Shown: positions 1 through 10,122, counted from the first letter of the stretch. The stretch is 64,000 nucleotides of DNA from Mugil cephalus (GCF_022458985.1 NC_061785.1:1357816-1421815), one strand, 5' to 3'. Made by a program: numbers and translations. Notes: generated by a model from the sequence alone, not told the origin.

Positions 1-9
1 TGTCCATAC

Positions 10-183
10 CTGAGAGTGTCCAGTCTCCAGAGTGGATCCTCCAGTCCAGCAGACAGCAGCTTCACTCCCTTGTCTCCTGGATGGTTGTAGCTCAGGTCCA
101 GCTCTCTCAGATGGGAGGGGTTGGAGCTCAGAGCTGAGGCCAGAGAAGAACATCCTTCCTCTGTGATCAGACAACCTGACAGA
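10..183 (-). CDS. NLR A leucine-rich repeat exon 2
   Basis: 174-bp exon encoding one ribonuclease-inhibitor-type LRR, with the core LRELDLSYN and the ending LDTLR. The acceptor reads CTCCAG followed by TCTG and the donor reads CTCAG followed by GTATGG, both on the minus strand. It starts and ends in phase 2, so it can be repeated or skipped without changing frame. Near-identical copies lie at 28560-28733 and 61050-61223. Confidence 0.88.
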
Positions 184-305
184 CTGGAGATAGAAACATA
201 TCAGAAACTCAAGAAGAAGAAGGAAAATCCTCCACATGTTGAACTTGTGCACCAGCATGAACCTAAATCAGGATTTAACTGATCAACAAGCAGCTGTATC
301 CTGAC

Positions 306-479
306 CTGAGAGTTTCCAGTTTACAGTGAGGACTCTCCAGTCCAGCAGACAGCAGCTTCACTCCTGAATCCTGCAGGTTGTTGTTACTCAGGTCCAGCTC
401 TCTCAGACTGGAGGACTGGGAGCTGAGAACTGAGGACAGAGCTTCACAGCTTCTCTCTGAGAGGTTACAGCTGCTCAGC
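306..479 (-). CDS. NLR A leucine-rich repeat exon 1
   Basis: 174-bp LRR exon following the NACHT exon. Conceptual translation begins [14 protein letters not shown], continues through [15 protein letters not shown] and ends in KLETLR. The acceptor is CTTCTTCAG and the donor GTCAGG. Joining it to the NACHT exon end (CT + G) completes a Leu codon in frame. Copies are at 28855-29028 and 61342-61514. Confidence 0.88.
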
Positions 480-560
480 CTGAAGAAGAATCAACATCAA
501 ATGTTTTATTTGTCGTTTACTAAATGAAACATGTTTTAAATAGTTCCTAAATCCACCTAC

Positions 561-2327
561 AGAGCTTTGTTGGAGGCTTTGACCACTGGCAGCAGCCTCA
601 GAAGAGCCTCCTCTGAATCAGAGTATTTCTTCAGGTCAAACTCATCCAGATCTTCTCCTGATGACAGTAAGATGAAGCCCAGAGCTGACCACTGAGCAGG
701 AGACAGTTTATCTGTGGAGAGACGTCCTGATCTCAGGGACTGTTGGATCTCCTCCACTAGAGAACCATGATTCAGTTCATTCAGACAGTGGAACAGATTG
801 ATGCTTCTCTCTGCAGACACATTCTCACTGATCTTCTCCTTGATGTACTGGACTGTTTCCTGATTGGTCTGTGAGCTACTTCCTGTCTGTGTCAGCAGGC
901 CTCGTAGGAGAGTCTGATTGGTCTGCAGTGAAAGACCCAGGAGGAAGCGGAGGAACAAGTCCAGGTGTCCATTTGGACTCTGTAAGGCCTTGTCCACAGC
1001 ACTCTGATGGAGATGTGTTGGTTCAGGTTTGTTTCTAAATAGTTTAGACCACAGAGATGTAGTTTGTTGTTCTTCCATCAGGTTGACACCAGAGTTGATG
1101 AAGGTCAGATGGACATGAAGAGCAGCCAGAAACTCCTGAACGCTCAGATGGACAAAGCAGAACACCTTGTCCTGGTACAGGCCTCTCTCCTCTTTAAAGA
1201 TCTGTGTGAACACTCCTGAGTACACTGAGGCTGCTCTGATATCGATGCCACACTCTGTCAGGTCTGATTCATAGAAGATCAGGTTTCCTTTCTGCAGCTG
1301 ATCAAAAGCCAGTTTTCCCAGAGGCTTAATCATCTTCCTGCTCTCTGGACTCCAGTGTGGATCTGTCTCAGCTCCTCCATCATACTTGACCTTCTTGACT
1401 TTGGCCTGAACCACCAGGAAGTGGATGTACATCTCAGTCAGGGTCTTGGGCAGCTCTCCTCCCTCTCTGGTTTCCAACACATCCTCCAGAACTGTAGCAG
1501 TGATCCAGCAGAAGACTGGATGTGGGAGATGATGCTGCTGGCCTGCTCCTCACCTCTGAACCTCTTCCTGAAGTACTCCTCCTTCTGGGGCTCAGTGAAG
1601 CCTCTGACCTCTGTCACCATGTCAACACACTCAGGAGGGATCTGATTGGCTGCTGCAGGTCGTGTGGTTATCCAGAGGCGAGCAGAGGGAAGCAGTTTCC
1701 CCCTGATGAGGTTTGTCAGCAGCACATCCACTGAGGTGGACTCTGTAACATCAGTCAGGATCTCAGTCTTGTGGAAGTCCAGAGGAAGTCGACACTCATC
1801 CAGACCGTCAAAGATGAACACAACCTGGAAGTCTTCAAAGCTGCAGATTCCTGCTTCTTTGGTTTCAGTGAAGAAGTGATGAACAAGTTCCACCAAGCTG
1901 AACTTTCTCTCTTTCACCACATTCAGCTCTCTGAAAGTCAATGGAAATATGAAGAGGATGTCCTGGTTGGCTTTGTCTTCAGCCCAGTCCAGAGTGAACT
2001 TCTGTGTTAAGACTGTTTTCCCAATGCCAGCCACTCCCTTTGTCATAACTCTTCTGATTGGTCCATGTCTTCCAGGTGAGGCTTTAAAGAGGTCTTCTTG
2101 TCTGATGCTTGTTTCTGGTCTGTGTGGTTTCCTGGATGCTGTTTCAATCTGTCTGACCTCGTGTTCATCATTGACCTCTGCAGTCCCTCCCTCTGTGATG
2201 TAGAGCTCTGTGTAGATCTCATTCAGAAGGGTTGAGTTTCCAGCTTTAGCAATCCCCTCAAACACACACTGGAACTTCTCCTTCAGACTAGATTTAACTT
2301 TACGTCCACACTCTGCAGCAACAGTTC
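561..2327 (-). pseudogene. NLR A FISNA-NACHT exon with 37-bp deletion
   Basis: Large exon encoding the fish-specific NACHT-associated domain and then the NACHT ATPase with its winged-helix and NOD2-like helical parts. Walker A GVAGIGKT lies at about 2014-2037 and Walker B FIFDGLDE at about 1795-1818. The distal part has [15 protein letters not shown], typical of the NOD2 winged-helix region. The acceptor precedes 2327, and the donor GTAGGT follows 561. Compared with copy B, 37 bp are missing at ~1518-1524, between copies of a gatgtg motif. This shifts the frame and removes the conserved strand after the arginine-finger region. The open frame resumes in another phase (557-1480). No ATG opens this exon; the domain is reached by splicing. 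Confidence 0.9.
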
Positions 2328-2529
2328 CTGAACAAACAAGAAATGTAATTAATCAGTGAACTCATTCATTTTTATAACATTTACATGTGACTGTTTTCAG
2401 TCCAGTAGAATTCATAGATCTGATTCAGATGTTTGCATGATATTAACATCAGAGTGTAGAAATGTAAATTTGTCCCATGTTTCCTTCATCTCCTCTTTCC
2501 ATCCAGTTAAAGCTGTTAAATCCTCTTAC

Positions 2530-2758
2530 TGCTCTGCAGACAGTCAGCCAGCTCCTCCTGCTTCATTCGCCTCAGGAAGTTCACTGCCATCTTCACCAAT
2601 AAATCTCTGCTGCTCCTCCTCTGCTCTTCATCCTCATCCTCCAACACCTCCTCATCCTCCCTCTGACTCTCTGAGTATTCTGGGTAATCTGGACTCACAA
2701 CCTTCTGGATCTTCTTCAGCTCCTTCTTCATAAAACTGACCATGTTCTCCTCCAGCAG
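2530..2758 (-). CDS. NLR A N-terminal helical exon before FISNA
   Basis: 229-bp exon rich in Lys/Glu, with motifs FMKKELKKIQKV and FLRRMKQEELADCLQS. This is the conserved helical segment that precedes FISNA in fish NLR-C proteins. The acceptor is TGTTCCAG and the donor GTAAGA. It enters in phase 0 and leaves in phase 1, joining the FISNA exon in frame. It is intact here and in copy C (40222-40450) but frameshifted in copy B. Confidence 0.82.
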
Positions 2759-2901
2759 CTGGAACAGAATAATAATCTCCAGTCACGTTGATGTGAAAGG
2801 CTGCTTGTTGTCAGCATGCAACATGAAGACTTCTCCAAGCAGAATGGTAGTTTGTGCTTGTTGAGGTTAGCAGTAGCAGCTGTGATTGAACATTTCCTCA
2901 C

Positions 2902-2980
2902 CATGAATATGGAGTCCAGGTCTTTGTGATGCTGCTGCTCAGACTGATGACTGGAAACCACTGAGATCTGCTGCTGAAGT
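2902..2980 (-). CDS. NLR A 79-bp linker exon
   Basis: Short exon coding for a Gln/His-rich linker (LQQQISVVSSHQSEQQHH) ending in LDSIFM, a familiar element between the N-terminal repeats and the helical exon of fish NLRC3-like proteins. The acceptor is CTCCACAG and the donor GTGAGG. The phases join exon 3211-3324 to exon 2530-2758. Confidence 0.75.
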
Positions 2981-3210
2981 CTGTGGAGAAACATCTTTCA
3001 TTCAAACTCACTTCTTTAACAAACACACTTTGGTGATGATCATCATTTTATTGATGCCACAAACACAAGATGAGAACAACAAATGCTGCTCTGATGACTG
3101 AATGTGGTGTTTAACAGAGGAAACTAAACTACAGATGAACTCTGGACTAAAACATGACAGACTAATCAACACAACTGAATAATGATGAATAGATCTGTGT
3201 TCATTCTGAC

Positions 3211-3324
3211 CCTGGATCAGCAGACTTCTGTCCATCTTTGAAGTCAATACGTTTATCCATGGACCAGTCACTCTTCATGGACACAGCTGTGATTCCAGAG
3301 GGATCTGGTCTTTGCTGATAGATC
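3211..3324 (-). CDS. NLR A N-terminal repeat exon, proximal copy
   Basis: 114-bp, phase-symmetric exon of the VSMKSD...FKDG type that occurs in tandem in fish NLR-C N termini. It codes for 38 residues ending in SADPG. The acceptor is TTTTAACAG before GATC and the donor GTCAGA. The function of this module is not known to me. Confidence 0.75.
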
Positions 3325-3443
3325 CTGTTAAAACACAACCTGGATTAACATTCTGAGTAAATATACTAAATATTCTTCAGTTTAATGTTAAATGTTTTGA
3401 TGCGAAGCCCTTTGTTTGTTCAGATAAATGCTGTTTGTCTCAC

Positions 3444-3557
3444 CCTGGATCATCAGACTGGTGTCCATCTTTGAAGTTATGAGGTTGATCCATAGACCGG
3501 TCACTCTTCATGGACACACAGCTGTGTTCAGGAGAATCATGTTTCTGTTGAAGGATC
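3444..3557 (-). CDS. NLR A N-terminal repeat exon, distal copy
   Basis: Second 114-bp VSMKSD-type exon (SCVSMKSDRSMDQPHNFKDG), same length and phase as 3211-3324. The acceptor is taken as GGAGGAG before GATC because only this choice keeps the frame. The donor is GTGAGA. Confidence 0.72.
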
Positions 3558-3599
3558 CTCCTCCAAACACAGGATATAATATGTAAATACAATGTTTAA

Positions 3600-4045
3600 T
3601 GTTGAATTCAAATAACAGGACAAGCTTCAGGAAACATGAAGGAGTATTTTCCAGCTCTAGATACTGTTCATAGTGTCTGCTGAGGACCAGGTTTTGGATG
3701 AGGAGATTAGTTTCCAGTACGTAGTCTACTCCAGGGATTCTTTCCAGAAAGAAGACATGACTTTTAAGAATGGAACCAAGTCCACCTCTCATCAGATATG
3801 TGTCCTGCTTGACCTCCGTCTAACTACCACATCCTTCAGATACAATGAGGCTTTCTCCACATCAAACATGGCTGTGTCATGTGTTCTCCAGTGTCACCCA
3901 CTGTGATCAGTCTCTACATGGAGGAAGTGGAAAGCAGAGCATTGAGCTCCTTCAAGAGAACAACACCTGCTTCAGGTATGTGGATGACACCTGGGTCCAA
4001 ACCAAGAGCCAACAACTAGAAGCCTCACAGAACAAATGAGTTGAC
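3600..4045 (+). mobile_element. Penelope-like element reverse transcriptase fossil
   Basis: In shifting frames the plus strand encodes a recognisable Penelope-like RT stretch: SPVSPTV.SLYMEEVESRALSSF, then RYVDDTWVQ with the catalytic YVDD motif, then QQLEA. It has internal frameshifts and no intact ends. It lies in the NLR intron between the first coding exon and the repeat exons. Orthologous fossils are at ~32170-32615 and ~41300-41745, so insertion predates the duplications. Confidence 0.75.
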
Positions 4046-4150
4046 ACAGGAGGATGATAGAAACACCATCTGATGGATGAATGTGTCTTTATGTCTCCTG
4101 CTGCTAGAATGTGTTCAACACTTGATGAAGCATCAGTTTAGATTTCTTAC

Positions 4151-4253
4151 CCTGGATCAGCAGACTGCTGTCCATGTTTGGAATCAACAGGTGGAGCCTT
4201 AGAGCGCTCAGTCTCCATGGACACAGCTGGATACAGGAGAGTCTTTGGTCTTC
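4151..4253 (-). CDS. NLR A first coding exon
   Basis: 103-bp exon with an ATG at 4218-4216 followed by 22 codons (METERSKAPPVD..., ending SADPG) and donor GTAAG. It is a diverged member of the same repeat-exon family. The frame from this ATG runs through all downstream exon junctions, which is why I chose it as the start. Equivalent ATGs are at 32788 (B) and 41915 (C). Confidence 0.65.
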
Positions 4254-4339
4254 CTTTAAACACAGGACACACGTTTTAACAAGCTGACATGTTCCTTAGA
4301 AACAGCTCTGAACCAGTCATCACATGCTACATTATGAAG

Positions 4340-4720
4340 GCTCTCTAAGAGACAACAATCAATCCTGGAAATGGAAGAATCATTTCTGTCAGTCACATCC
4401 TTCACAGTGATGCTGTGGGGCTGCTTCTCAGCATCGGGCTATGGGAGACTGGTCAGAAGTGAAGGAAGGATGAATTCAGCCAAATACAGAGATGTCCTTG
4501 AAGAAACCCTGAGACTGGGACCATGGTTCACCTTTCAGCTCCACAATGAGCCCAAACAAAGAGACAAGACAACACTGGAGTGTCTTCACACTCTGCACTG
4601 ACACTTAGACACTCAGAGCCAAACTGGAAGAGACCATTAGAACCATTTAAGAAGAAACCTACAACACAGTAAAGTCTTCAGATAGTGAAGGCCTCTCAAT
4701 ACTTTCTACTCTGTTATATT
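4340..4720 (+). mobile_element. Tc1/mariner transposase fossil
   Basis: The plus frame contains VMLWGCFSASGYGRLVRSEG, then MNSAKYRDVLEE and FTFQLHNEPK, the C-terminal catalytic part of a Tc1-like DDE transposase. The terminal repeats are not visible. It lies inside NLR intron 1. Copies are at ~32930-33330 and, cut short, ~42045-42248. Confidence 0.8.
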
Positions 4721-5245
4721 TTAAAATGGTGGAAGTTTGGAATCTGTACATCCATGACATATTTACCTTAAATAGTAACTAATGAATTCAGAATGTTAGA
4801 ATATAATAATTGTGTTTCATCTGTAAGTTTTCAGTGTCTCAGATCTGTTACAATCAAAATATTAACTTTAAAACCTTTACATTGTCTTTACAGGGTCAAA
4901 ATAACACATTTAAAACCCAACTTTCAATGAAATGAATATGAAGAAATGGTTATGACTCTGATATTTATCATTTCAACTCCAAGTGTTTGATTTGATTTGA
5001 TCCAAACTCTAAAATGATGGAAGTTTTCTTGGGACAGATGTTTATTTGTTCTAATGTGGATCCAGATCATTGTGGTTCCACAGCTGAACCAGAAAGTATT
5101 TTATTGGTTTAACAGTGGTGACAATAAATCAGGTTGTGTCTTTATCTTTATTTCTTTATGGTTTTGATGATCATGTGACTTCCTGGATGTGTAGCAGCGT
5201 TGATGAGAACACGTGACTCAGACACAACTAAACTCCTGAACCATA

Positions 5246-5263
5246 AGTTTCACTTTCACTTTC
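5246..5263 (-). promoter_or_regulatory. Interferon-stimulated response element-like motif
   Basis: The minus strand reads GAAAGTGAAAGTGAAACT, three GAAA units spaced by two bases, a full match to the IRF/ISRE consensus. It sits ~200 bp inside the first NLR intron if exon 1 is at 5467-5595. It would also lie just upstream of a possible plus-strand exon ending at a donor (AAAG followed by gtaaac) near 5338. It is conserved at 33827-33844 and deleted in copy C. Confidence 0.55.
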
Positions 5264-5466
5264 AACACGACGACGTTTTTAAAGGTTGTTAAAGATATTT
5301 GAGACTTGTCAAACTGTCTCTGGTTGACAGATTAAAGGTAAACTCTGGAATAATACCTGGTAGTATCTGATAGATATTTGAAATCAGCATCAGGAAACAT
5401 TTGAAGTGTAAATGTACAACACAACATGATCAGAGTGATCCAGTTAAACATTTCCAGGTTTCTCAC

Positions 5467-5595
5467 CTCAGGTCGACTTACAGACACTTTCCAGATTCAT
5501 GTGTTGAGAAGAAGCTGCTCGTTGTCCCTCATTAGTTGTAAAAACTCATCAGAGTGACTTTGAAACCAGTCTGACCTGTAGCAGAGACACAGGAG
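5467..5595 (-). other. NLR A putative 5' untranslated exon
   Basis: A conserved block ends on the minus strand in a good donor (GAG followed by GTGAGA). It is present in A, B (from 34048) and C (from 42922). It contains short out-of-frame ATGs and no long frame. The transcription start is not visible; the right border is approximate, set by the start of the 167-bp repeat. Confidence 0.45.
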
Positions 5596-5760
5596 TTCAT
5601 CAGCTTCAGTTCTTGTGTTAAAGTTTTGTTCAGTTCAAAGTCCCATCTGATCAGGAACCACCTGGATGTGTTCTTGTCCCGGCTGCTTTAACCAGGACGG
5701 ATCAGGAGGTATCTAGTGTGTACTTTGTACTGCCAGGTATCCCAGAATGCATTTCATCAG
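5594..5760 (+). repeat. 167-bp direct repeat, copy 1 (NLR side)
   Basis: Nearly identical to 7243-7409 in the same orientation. It abuts the putative NLR 5' exon and so occupies the promoter position of NLR A. It carries TCCCAGAATGC, resembling the core of ZNF143/THAP11 promoter sites. The same pair exists in units B and C. Confidence 0.8.
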
Positions 5761-7242
5761 GACGAGTTTCTACTTGTCTAATGTGAACGTTGTGTACTTG
5801 TTGTTGGTCAACGCCCCCAGTCAGAGTCAGAGGAGACTGTTTCCTGGTTCCTTCCTGTAACCGGCCTCAGCTGATTGGATCATTCATGTGTTGGAGGCGT
5901 GGCTTTGATAATGGCTGAAAGATAAAGATCTGAGCTCAGCATCAGGTTTCATCTGTCTCACCATTTTTTACTTTTAGAAAAAAAACGTTGATGAGGTTGA
6001 TGTCAGGTTGAGTTCACCTACCAATAGAATGAGAGTAACGCAGTTTTCCCTCCAAACTAACATCACTAGCCAATCAGAAGTAAGGTGGGGGGTGGGTCTT
6101 AGAATGGTGCATTCAGGACAACGTTGGAAAAAATAAATTCTGTGTTGTCAAACTCAGAAATGAGTGCTTCAATAATAATAATAAAAACAGCTGCTGCACA
6201 TATTTCAATGTTCCAGCAAATGGTGACAATAAACCAAAGTTATTTTTATCGTCCGAATTAACCTGTAATATAACAACATGCTATCAGAAGTCTGACATTT
6301 CTGAGTTGGAATAAAGATGGATGAAGAGTATATTTAAATTTAAATGTATGAAGCTAGAAGAATGAAAATAGTTAAAATAATAATAGTAACTTATATTAAA
6401 TGTTAGGATGTAAATTGTCCAATTCAGAGTTAGAATATGATCTACATTTGTTTTAGTATAAATTGAAACAGAATTAAATGGTTAAATTGCTAAATGAATA
6501 ATTCCTCAAATTAATTAGGTTGAACTGACTTTTTATTATCTTTGTTTCATGTCAGACTTCTATAGAAGGTTATAAGAACACAGAGGAGGCTGAATTATTC
6601 ATATTTAGTTTAGATTAGTGAGGGTCTGAGACAATGGTCCAAAGCCAAAGCATCATCAACATTACACATATTATCACATGGTTGATATGTCTGAGCATTC
6701 AATGATCACATGAATTATTACCATATATGGAATATTTCTATTTTTACAGGAAAATAACTGAACCAGTATTATCTACTACTACTTCTTCAGATTATAAGTC
6801 AATTCTATGACTTCATGCATTTGTGTAGGATGCTGTGTGTTGCCCTGTGTCATTAGCTGGTGAAAGACATTAGTTTCCTTCCTTGTTGTTGTTAAATCAG
6901 CTGTGTACCAACTGTTGTCCTCAGGATTCATTTGTGTCTCGTTGAAATTTACCTGGGTGTTGAAGAGACGTTTGAGACAATTTGTATTGTCACTGACCAT
7001 CTCACATCCCCATCAACATCAGTTTGAATTATTTTACTTGTCACTTCATCTTAAACCTTTAGAACCTGTATAACATATGAGAGCGACGCCGAGACTCTTG
7101 ATTTGATGCCTCCAGTGTTTTAATATGAAGTCATAAATTATGTTGGACCATGTCCATTTTTAACAGTTAACTGATCATTTAAATCTGAGCAAATCCACTG
7201 AAGAAAATAAAATGATGGATCCCTCACAACAAGTGTCCAAGC
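5761..7242. other. AT-rich spacer between the 167-bp repeats
   Basis: No gene recognised. It holds short AT microsatellites and a 73-codon minus-strand frame at 6779-7000 that stays open in units A, B and C (35358-35579, 44236-44457) but resembles nothing I know. Confidence 0.5.
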
Positions 7243-7409
7243 AGTTCATCAGCTTCAGTTCTTGTGTTAAAGTTTTGTTCAGTTCAAAGTCCCATCTGAT
7301 CAGGAACCACCTGGATGTGTTCTTGTCCCGGCTGTTTTAACCAGGACGGATCAGGAGGTATCTAGTGTGTACTTTGTACTGCCAGGTATCCCACAATGCA
7401 TTTCATCAG
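7243..7409 (+). repeat. 167-bp direct repeat, copy 2 (SNTX side)
   Basis: Second member of the pair with 5594-5760, about 1.26 kb upstream of the SNTX-like exon. In this copy the promoter-like core is changed to CCCACAATGC. Confidence 0.8.
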
Positions 7410-8669
7410 CTACACTGCTGTTTAAACAGGAAGAGATTAAACCAAACAGGAAGTTCCAAAAAAAATCCCCCCCCCAAAAAAATGTGTCCTCTCTGACTAT
7501 TTGAAGCTTTCACTCTGGTTTCAGGAAGCACCACAGCACAGAGACCACTTTGCTAAAGTTTAAAAATCATCTTCACATGTTGGTATCATGTATTGTGCCC
7601 TCTCTACTACCAGGTTAACACAAGTAGAGGTTGAGGTTTTATCTGTTCATGTTTCCTTTCATAAAACGGCTTCAGCGTACACTCACCGGCCACTTTATTA
7701 GGTACACCTTCTGTGTCCTCTTTCATCCTCGGTGGAAGGACAACTCCAGGGACGGTTCTAGAGACTCTGTAGGTTTGATGAAATGACACACACCTCCTGC
7801 ACCGGCCTGGTGGGTGGGAGAGGAGGACAGAGAGGAGGACCTTCATTTATTATTATTATTAATATTATTATTATTATTAGTCTTAGTTGTATCAACTATC
7901 AACAATTAAAAAAAACTAATAAAGAAGAGAAGAGAAACAGCAGAGACGCTGCTTATGATCCGAGGCCTTTTCAATGTGTTTCATCTCATTGGGGAAGTGC
8001 AGAGGTTTTACTTTGTTCAGCGTTATTCAGCACATTGGAAAAACGATATAACTAAGATTAAATGAATGTTTTTATTTTCCTTTATCATTCTTCTTTCCAC
8101 TCAGTGTTTTGTTCTTAAATAAACTATTAGAACTTGTTATTGTAGGAAGTTAATAACTAAAATGAACACAGACATGGAGCTAAATGAATTCTTCTCCTTT
8201 TCCATCAGTTTAAAACCAGATAAATGTGATTCATGACACACACTAGTGACTACAGAGCTCACAGACTCACACACTGGACACAAGGACTCAGGCTGTGTTT
8301 AGTGAGACTTTTAGTGCAAATATTTCTTTATGTTTTGAGTCACGTGTCATTTAGTTTGAAGTTTTAATGAAAACGATTAAGAAGTTTTTATTGAAAAATG
8401 AATTTCAGTGAGTCAACATGGGCAAAATTTCTCTCTCTAGATTTTTTTCAGCTCGAATCGAAGTGAAAATGTAACTAATTCAGAGTCTCGCTGCTTCGGC
8501 CTTTTGTTGGAAGAAAAATAAACCGAATCTAAAAGAGTTCATGTCTGAAAGAAAAGATTTCACTCACTCTGAGCACAAGGTAGAAAAACATAATGACTCC
8601 TTTATGAATTTGTTTCTCTCTAGAGACAGAGATTCATGTGTGTCAGTCGTTCAAAGGTTTGTTTTCAAG
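7410..8669. other. Upstream region of SNTX-like gene
   Basis: No coding exon recognised. It contains a fragment of a common fish interspersed repeat (ACTCACCGGCCACTTTATTA at ~7680-7700) and a TTA/TTAT microsatellite at ~7848-7880. The expected first coding exon of an SNTX-like gene is not evident here or in units B and C. Confidence 0.5.
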
Positions 8670-10122
8670 GTATCACGTTTGTGGGATGATGAACTCTGAA
8701 AGACAAGATAAGAGAGAGTGCCCAGCCCAGCTGTGAGTTTGAGATCAGTTCATCTGATTCCACTGATGATAAGTCTTCTCTGCTGGATGTCAGTGCTTCC
8801 CTGAAGGCCAGTTTTCTGAGTGGACTGATTGAAGTTGGAGGATCTGCCAAATATATGAATGATAGGAAGAAACACAAGAATCAGAGCAGAGTCGCATTTC
8901 AGTACAAAGTTACCACCAGATTCAAACAGCTGTTGGTGACTCCTTCTGAAGCCAAAAACACCAAACAAATAGACAATGCTGTGATAAATTCAGCAACGCA
9001 TGTGGTCACCGGCATCCTTTACGGGGCCAATGCTTTCTTTGTGTTTGACAGTGAGAAGTTAGACGACAGCAGCGTTCAGGACATCAAGGGTAAGATGGAA
9101 GCTGTAATAAAGAAGATCCCCTCATTAAAAATAGAAAGAGACACTTCGTTGAAGCTGAATGACCTAGAAAAAGCTTTGACTGATAAATTTACCTGCAAAT
9201 TCTATGGAGACTTCATTCTTGATACCAACCCTGTGACATTTGAAGACGCTGTGAACACATACAAACAACTGGCACATCTACTAGGAGAGAATAAAGAAAA
9301 TGTTGTTCCACTAAAGGTTTGGATGACACCACTGAAGATCTTCCATTCAGAAGCTGCTGAGGTGATATCTGGGATCAGCATTGGCCTTGTAAGAAAGGCT
9401 CATGATGCTCTGGAAGATCTGCACCACATGAAGATGATCTGCAACGACCTTCAGGCAGATAAAGTTGCTGGATATTTCCCACAGATTCATGAAAAGTTGA
9501 GCTGTTTCCAAACCCTGTGTGATTACTAAGTAGCTGCTCTCCAAGACATCATGAAAAACAAACTCGCTGCCATCAGGGCTGGTAAAGAAGATGAGAAGGA
9601 GTTAGAAAAAGTCTTTGATGACCGAGATAAGTCACCATTCAGTCATGAGAAATTAAAAGAGTGGATGAATTCTACAGAGAGAGAAGTCAGTGTCATAGCC
9701 TCCTGTTTGGAAAAGATGGAAGGAATAAAGGTTGTTGCCAACCAGTCAGAGCTGGAGAGAGAGGTTCTTGATCTAAATGTAGAGGATGTTCTCTGCTTTG
9801 TGTTCACCTCCCTGGAAACTACAGATCCGTTCCTCCAGGAAATGTCAGACAACCTGGATCCACTGAAAGTACGACATAGCGGGGATGACACTCCTACCCA
9901 GGACAAATGGTTCTCCTCAGATGAAGTGATAAAAAAATGAGACAAAAAGCCCAATTCATCCATGATCATAACAAAACAGGGGCTCAGCAGAACAACAGTG
10001 AATCTGGTTTCTTTGTGGCAGCAATTGCAAATGAGAAATATAAAGGAGCGAGCATCTACCACTACAAAGACATGATCCTGGTCACCGATGATTTCTCAAA
10101 GTCGGATGATGCTATAATGTGA
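8670..10122 (+). pseudogene. Stonustoxin/neoverrucotoxin-like (SNTX family) large exon, disrupted
   Basis: About 480 codons similar to the central part of fish SNTX-like proteins, a MACPF/CDC-superfamily group with a FAT-like helical part and a thioredoxin-like part after the pore-forming fold. Most fish relatives are not venom components. The exon follows an acceptor (TTTTCAAG). Lesions: paired one-base indels at ~8676-8694 bring an early TGA, a TAA lies at 9527-9529 where copy C has a Tyr codon, and one base is lost near 9930. The 5' coding exon and a C-terminal B30.2 exon are not seen nearby. The gene is head to head with NLR A, ~3.1 kb apart. It is most likely a pseudogene. Confidence 0.85.

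Larger units (their letters stand above)
1..5595 (-). pseudogene. NLR gene A, NLRC3-like (FISNA-NACHT-LRR), 5' part, disrupted
   Basis: Fish NLR-C family cytosolic receptor running right to left. Visible pieces are a 5' untranslated exon near 5467-5595, a first coding exon with ATG at 4218, two 114-bp repeat exons, a 79-bp exon, a 229-bp N-terminal exon, the large FISNA-NACHT exon and two LRR exons. The remaining 3' exons, probably including a B30.2 exon, lie left of the window. Family members are predicted nucleotide-dependent oligomerising sensors or regulators of innate signalling. The exon phases fit one frame. A 37-bp deletion inside the NACHT exon (junction ~1518-1524, compared with copy B) breaks that frame, so as assembled the gene is a pseudogene. 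An assembly error is possible but less likely for 37 bp. Confidence 0.9.

Noticed and set aside
1355-2203. Several plus-strand frames opposite the NACHT exon
   Set aside because: Antisense shadows of the NLR coding sequence, repeated identically opposite copy B.
5594-7409. LTR element (167-bp direct repeats ~1.65 kb apart)
   Set aside because: Repeats lack TG...CA ends, a primer-binding site and target duplication, and one copy sits at the NLR 5' exon.
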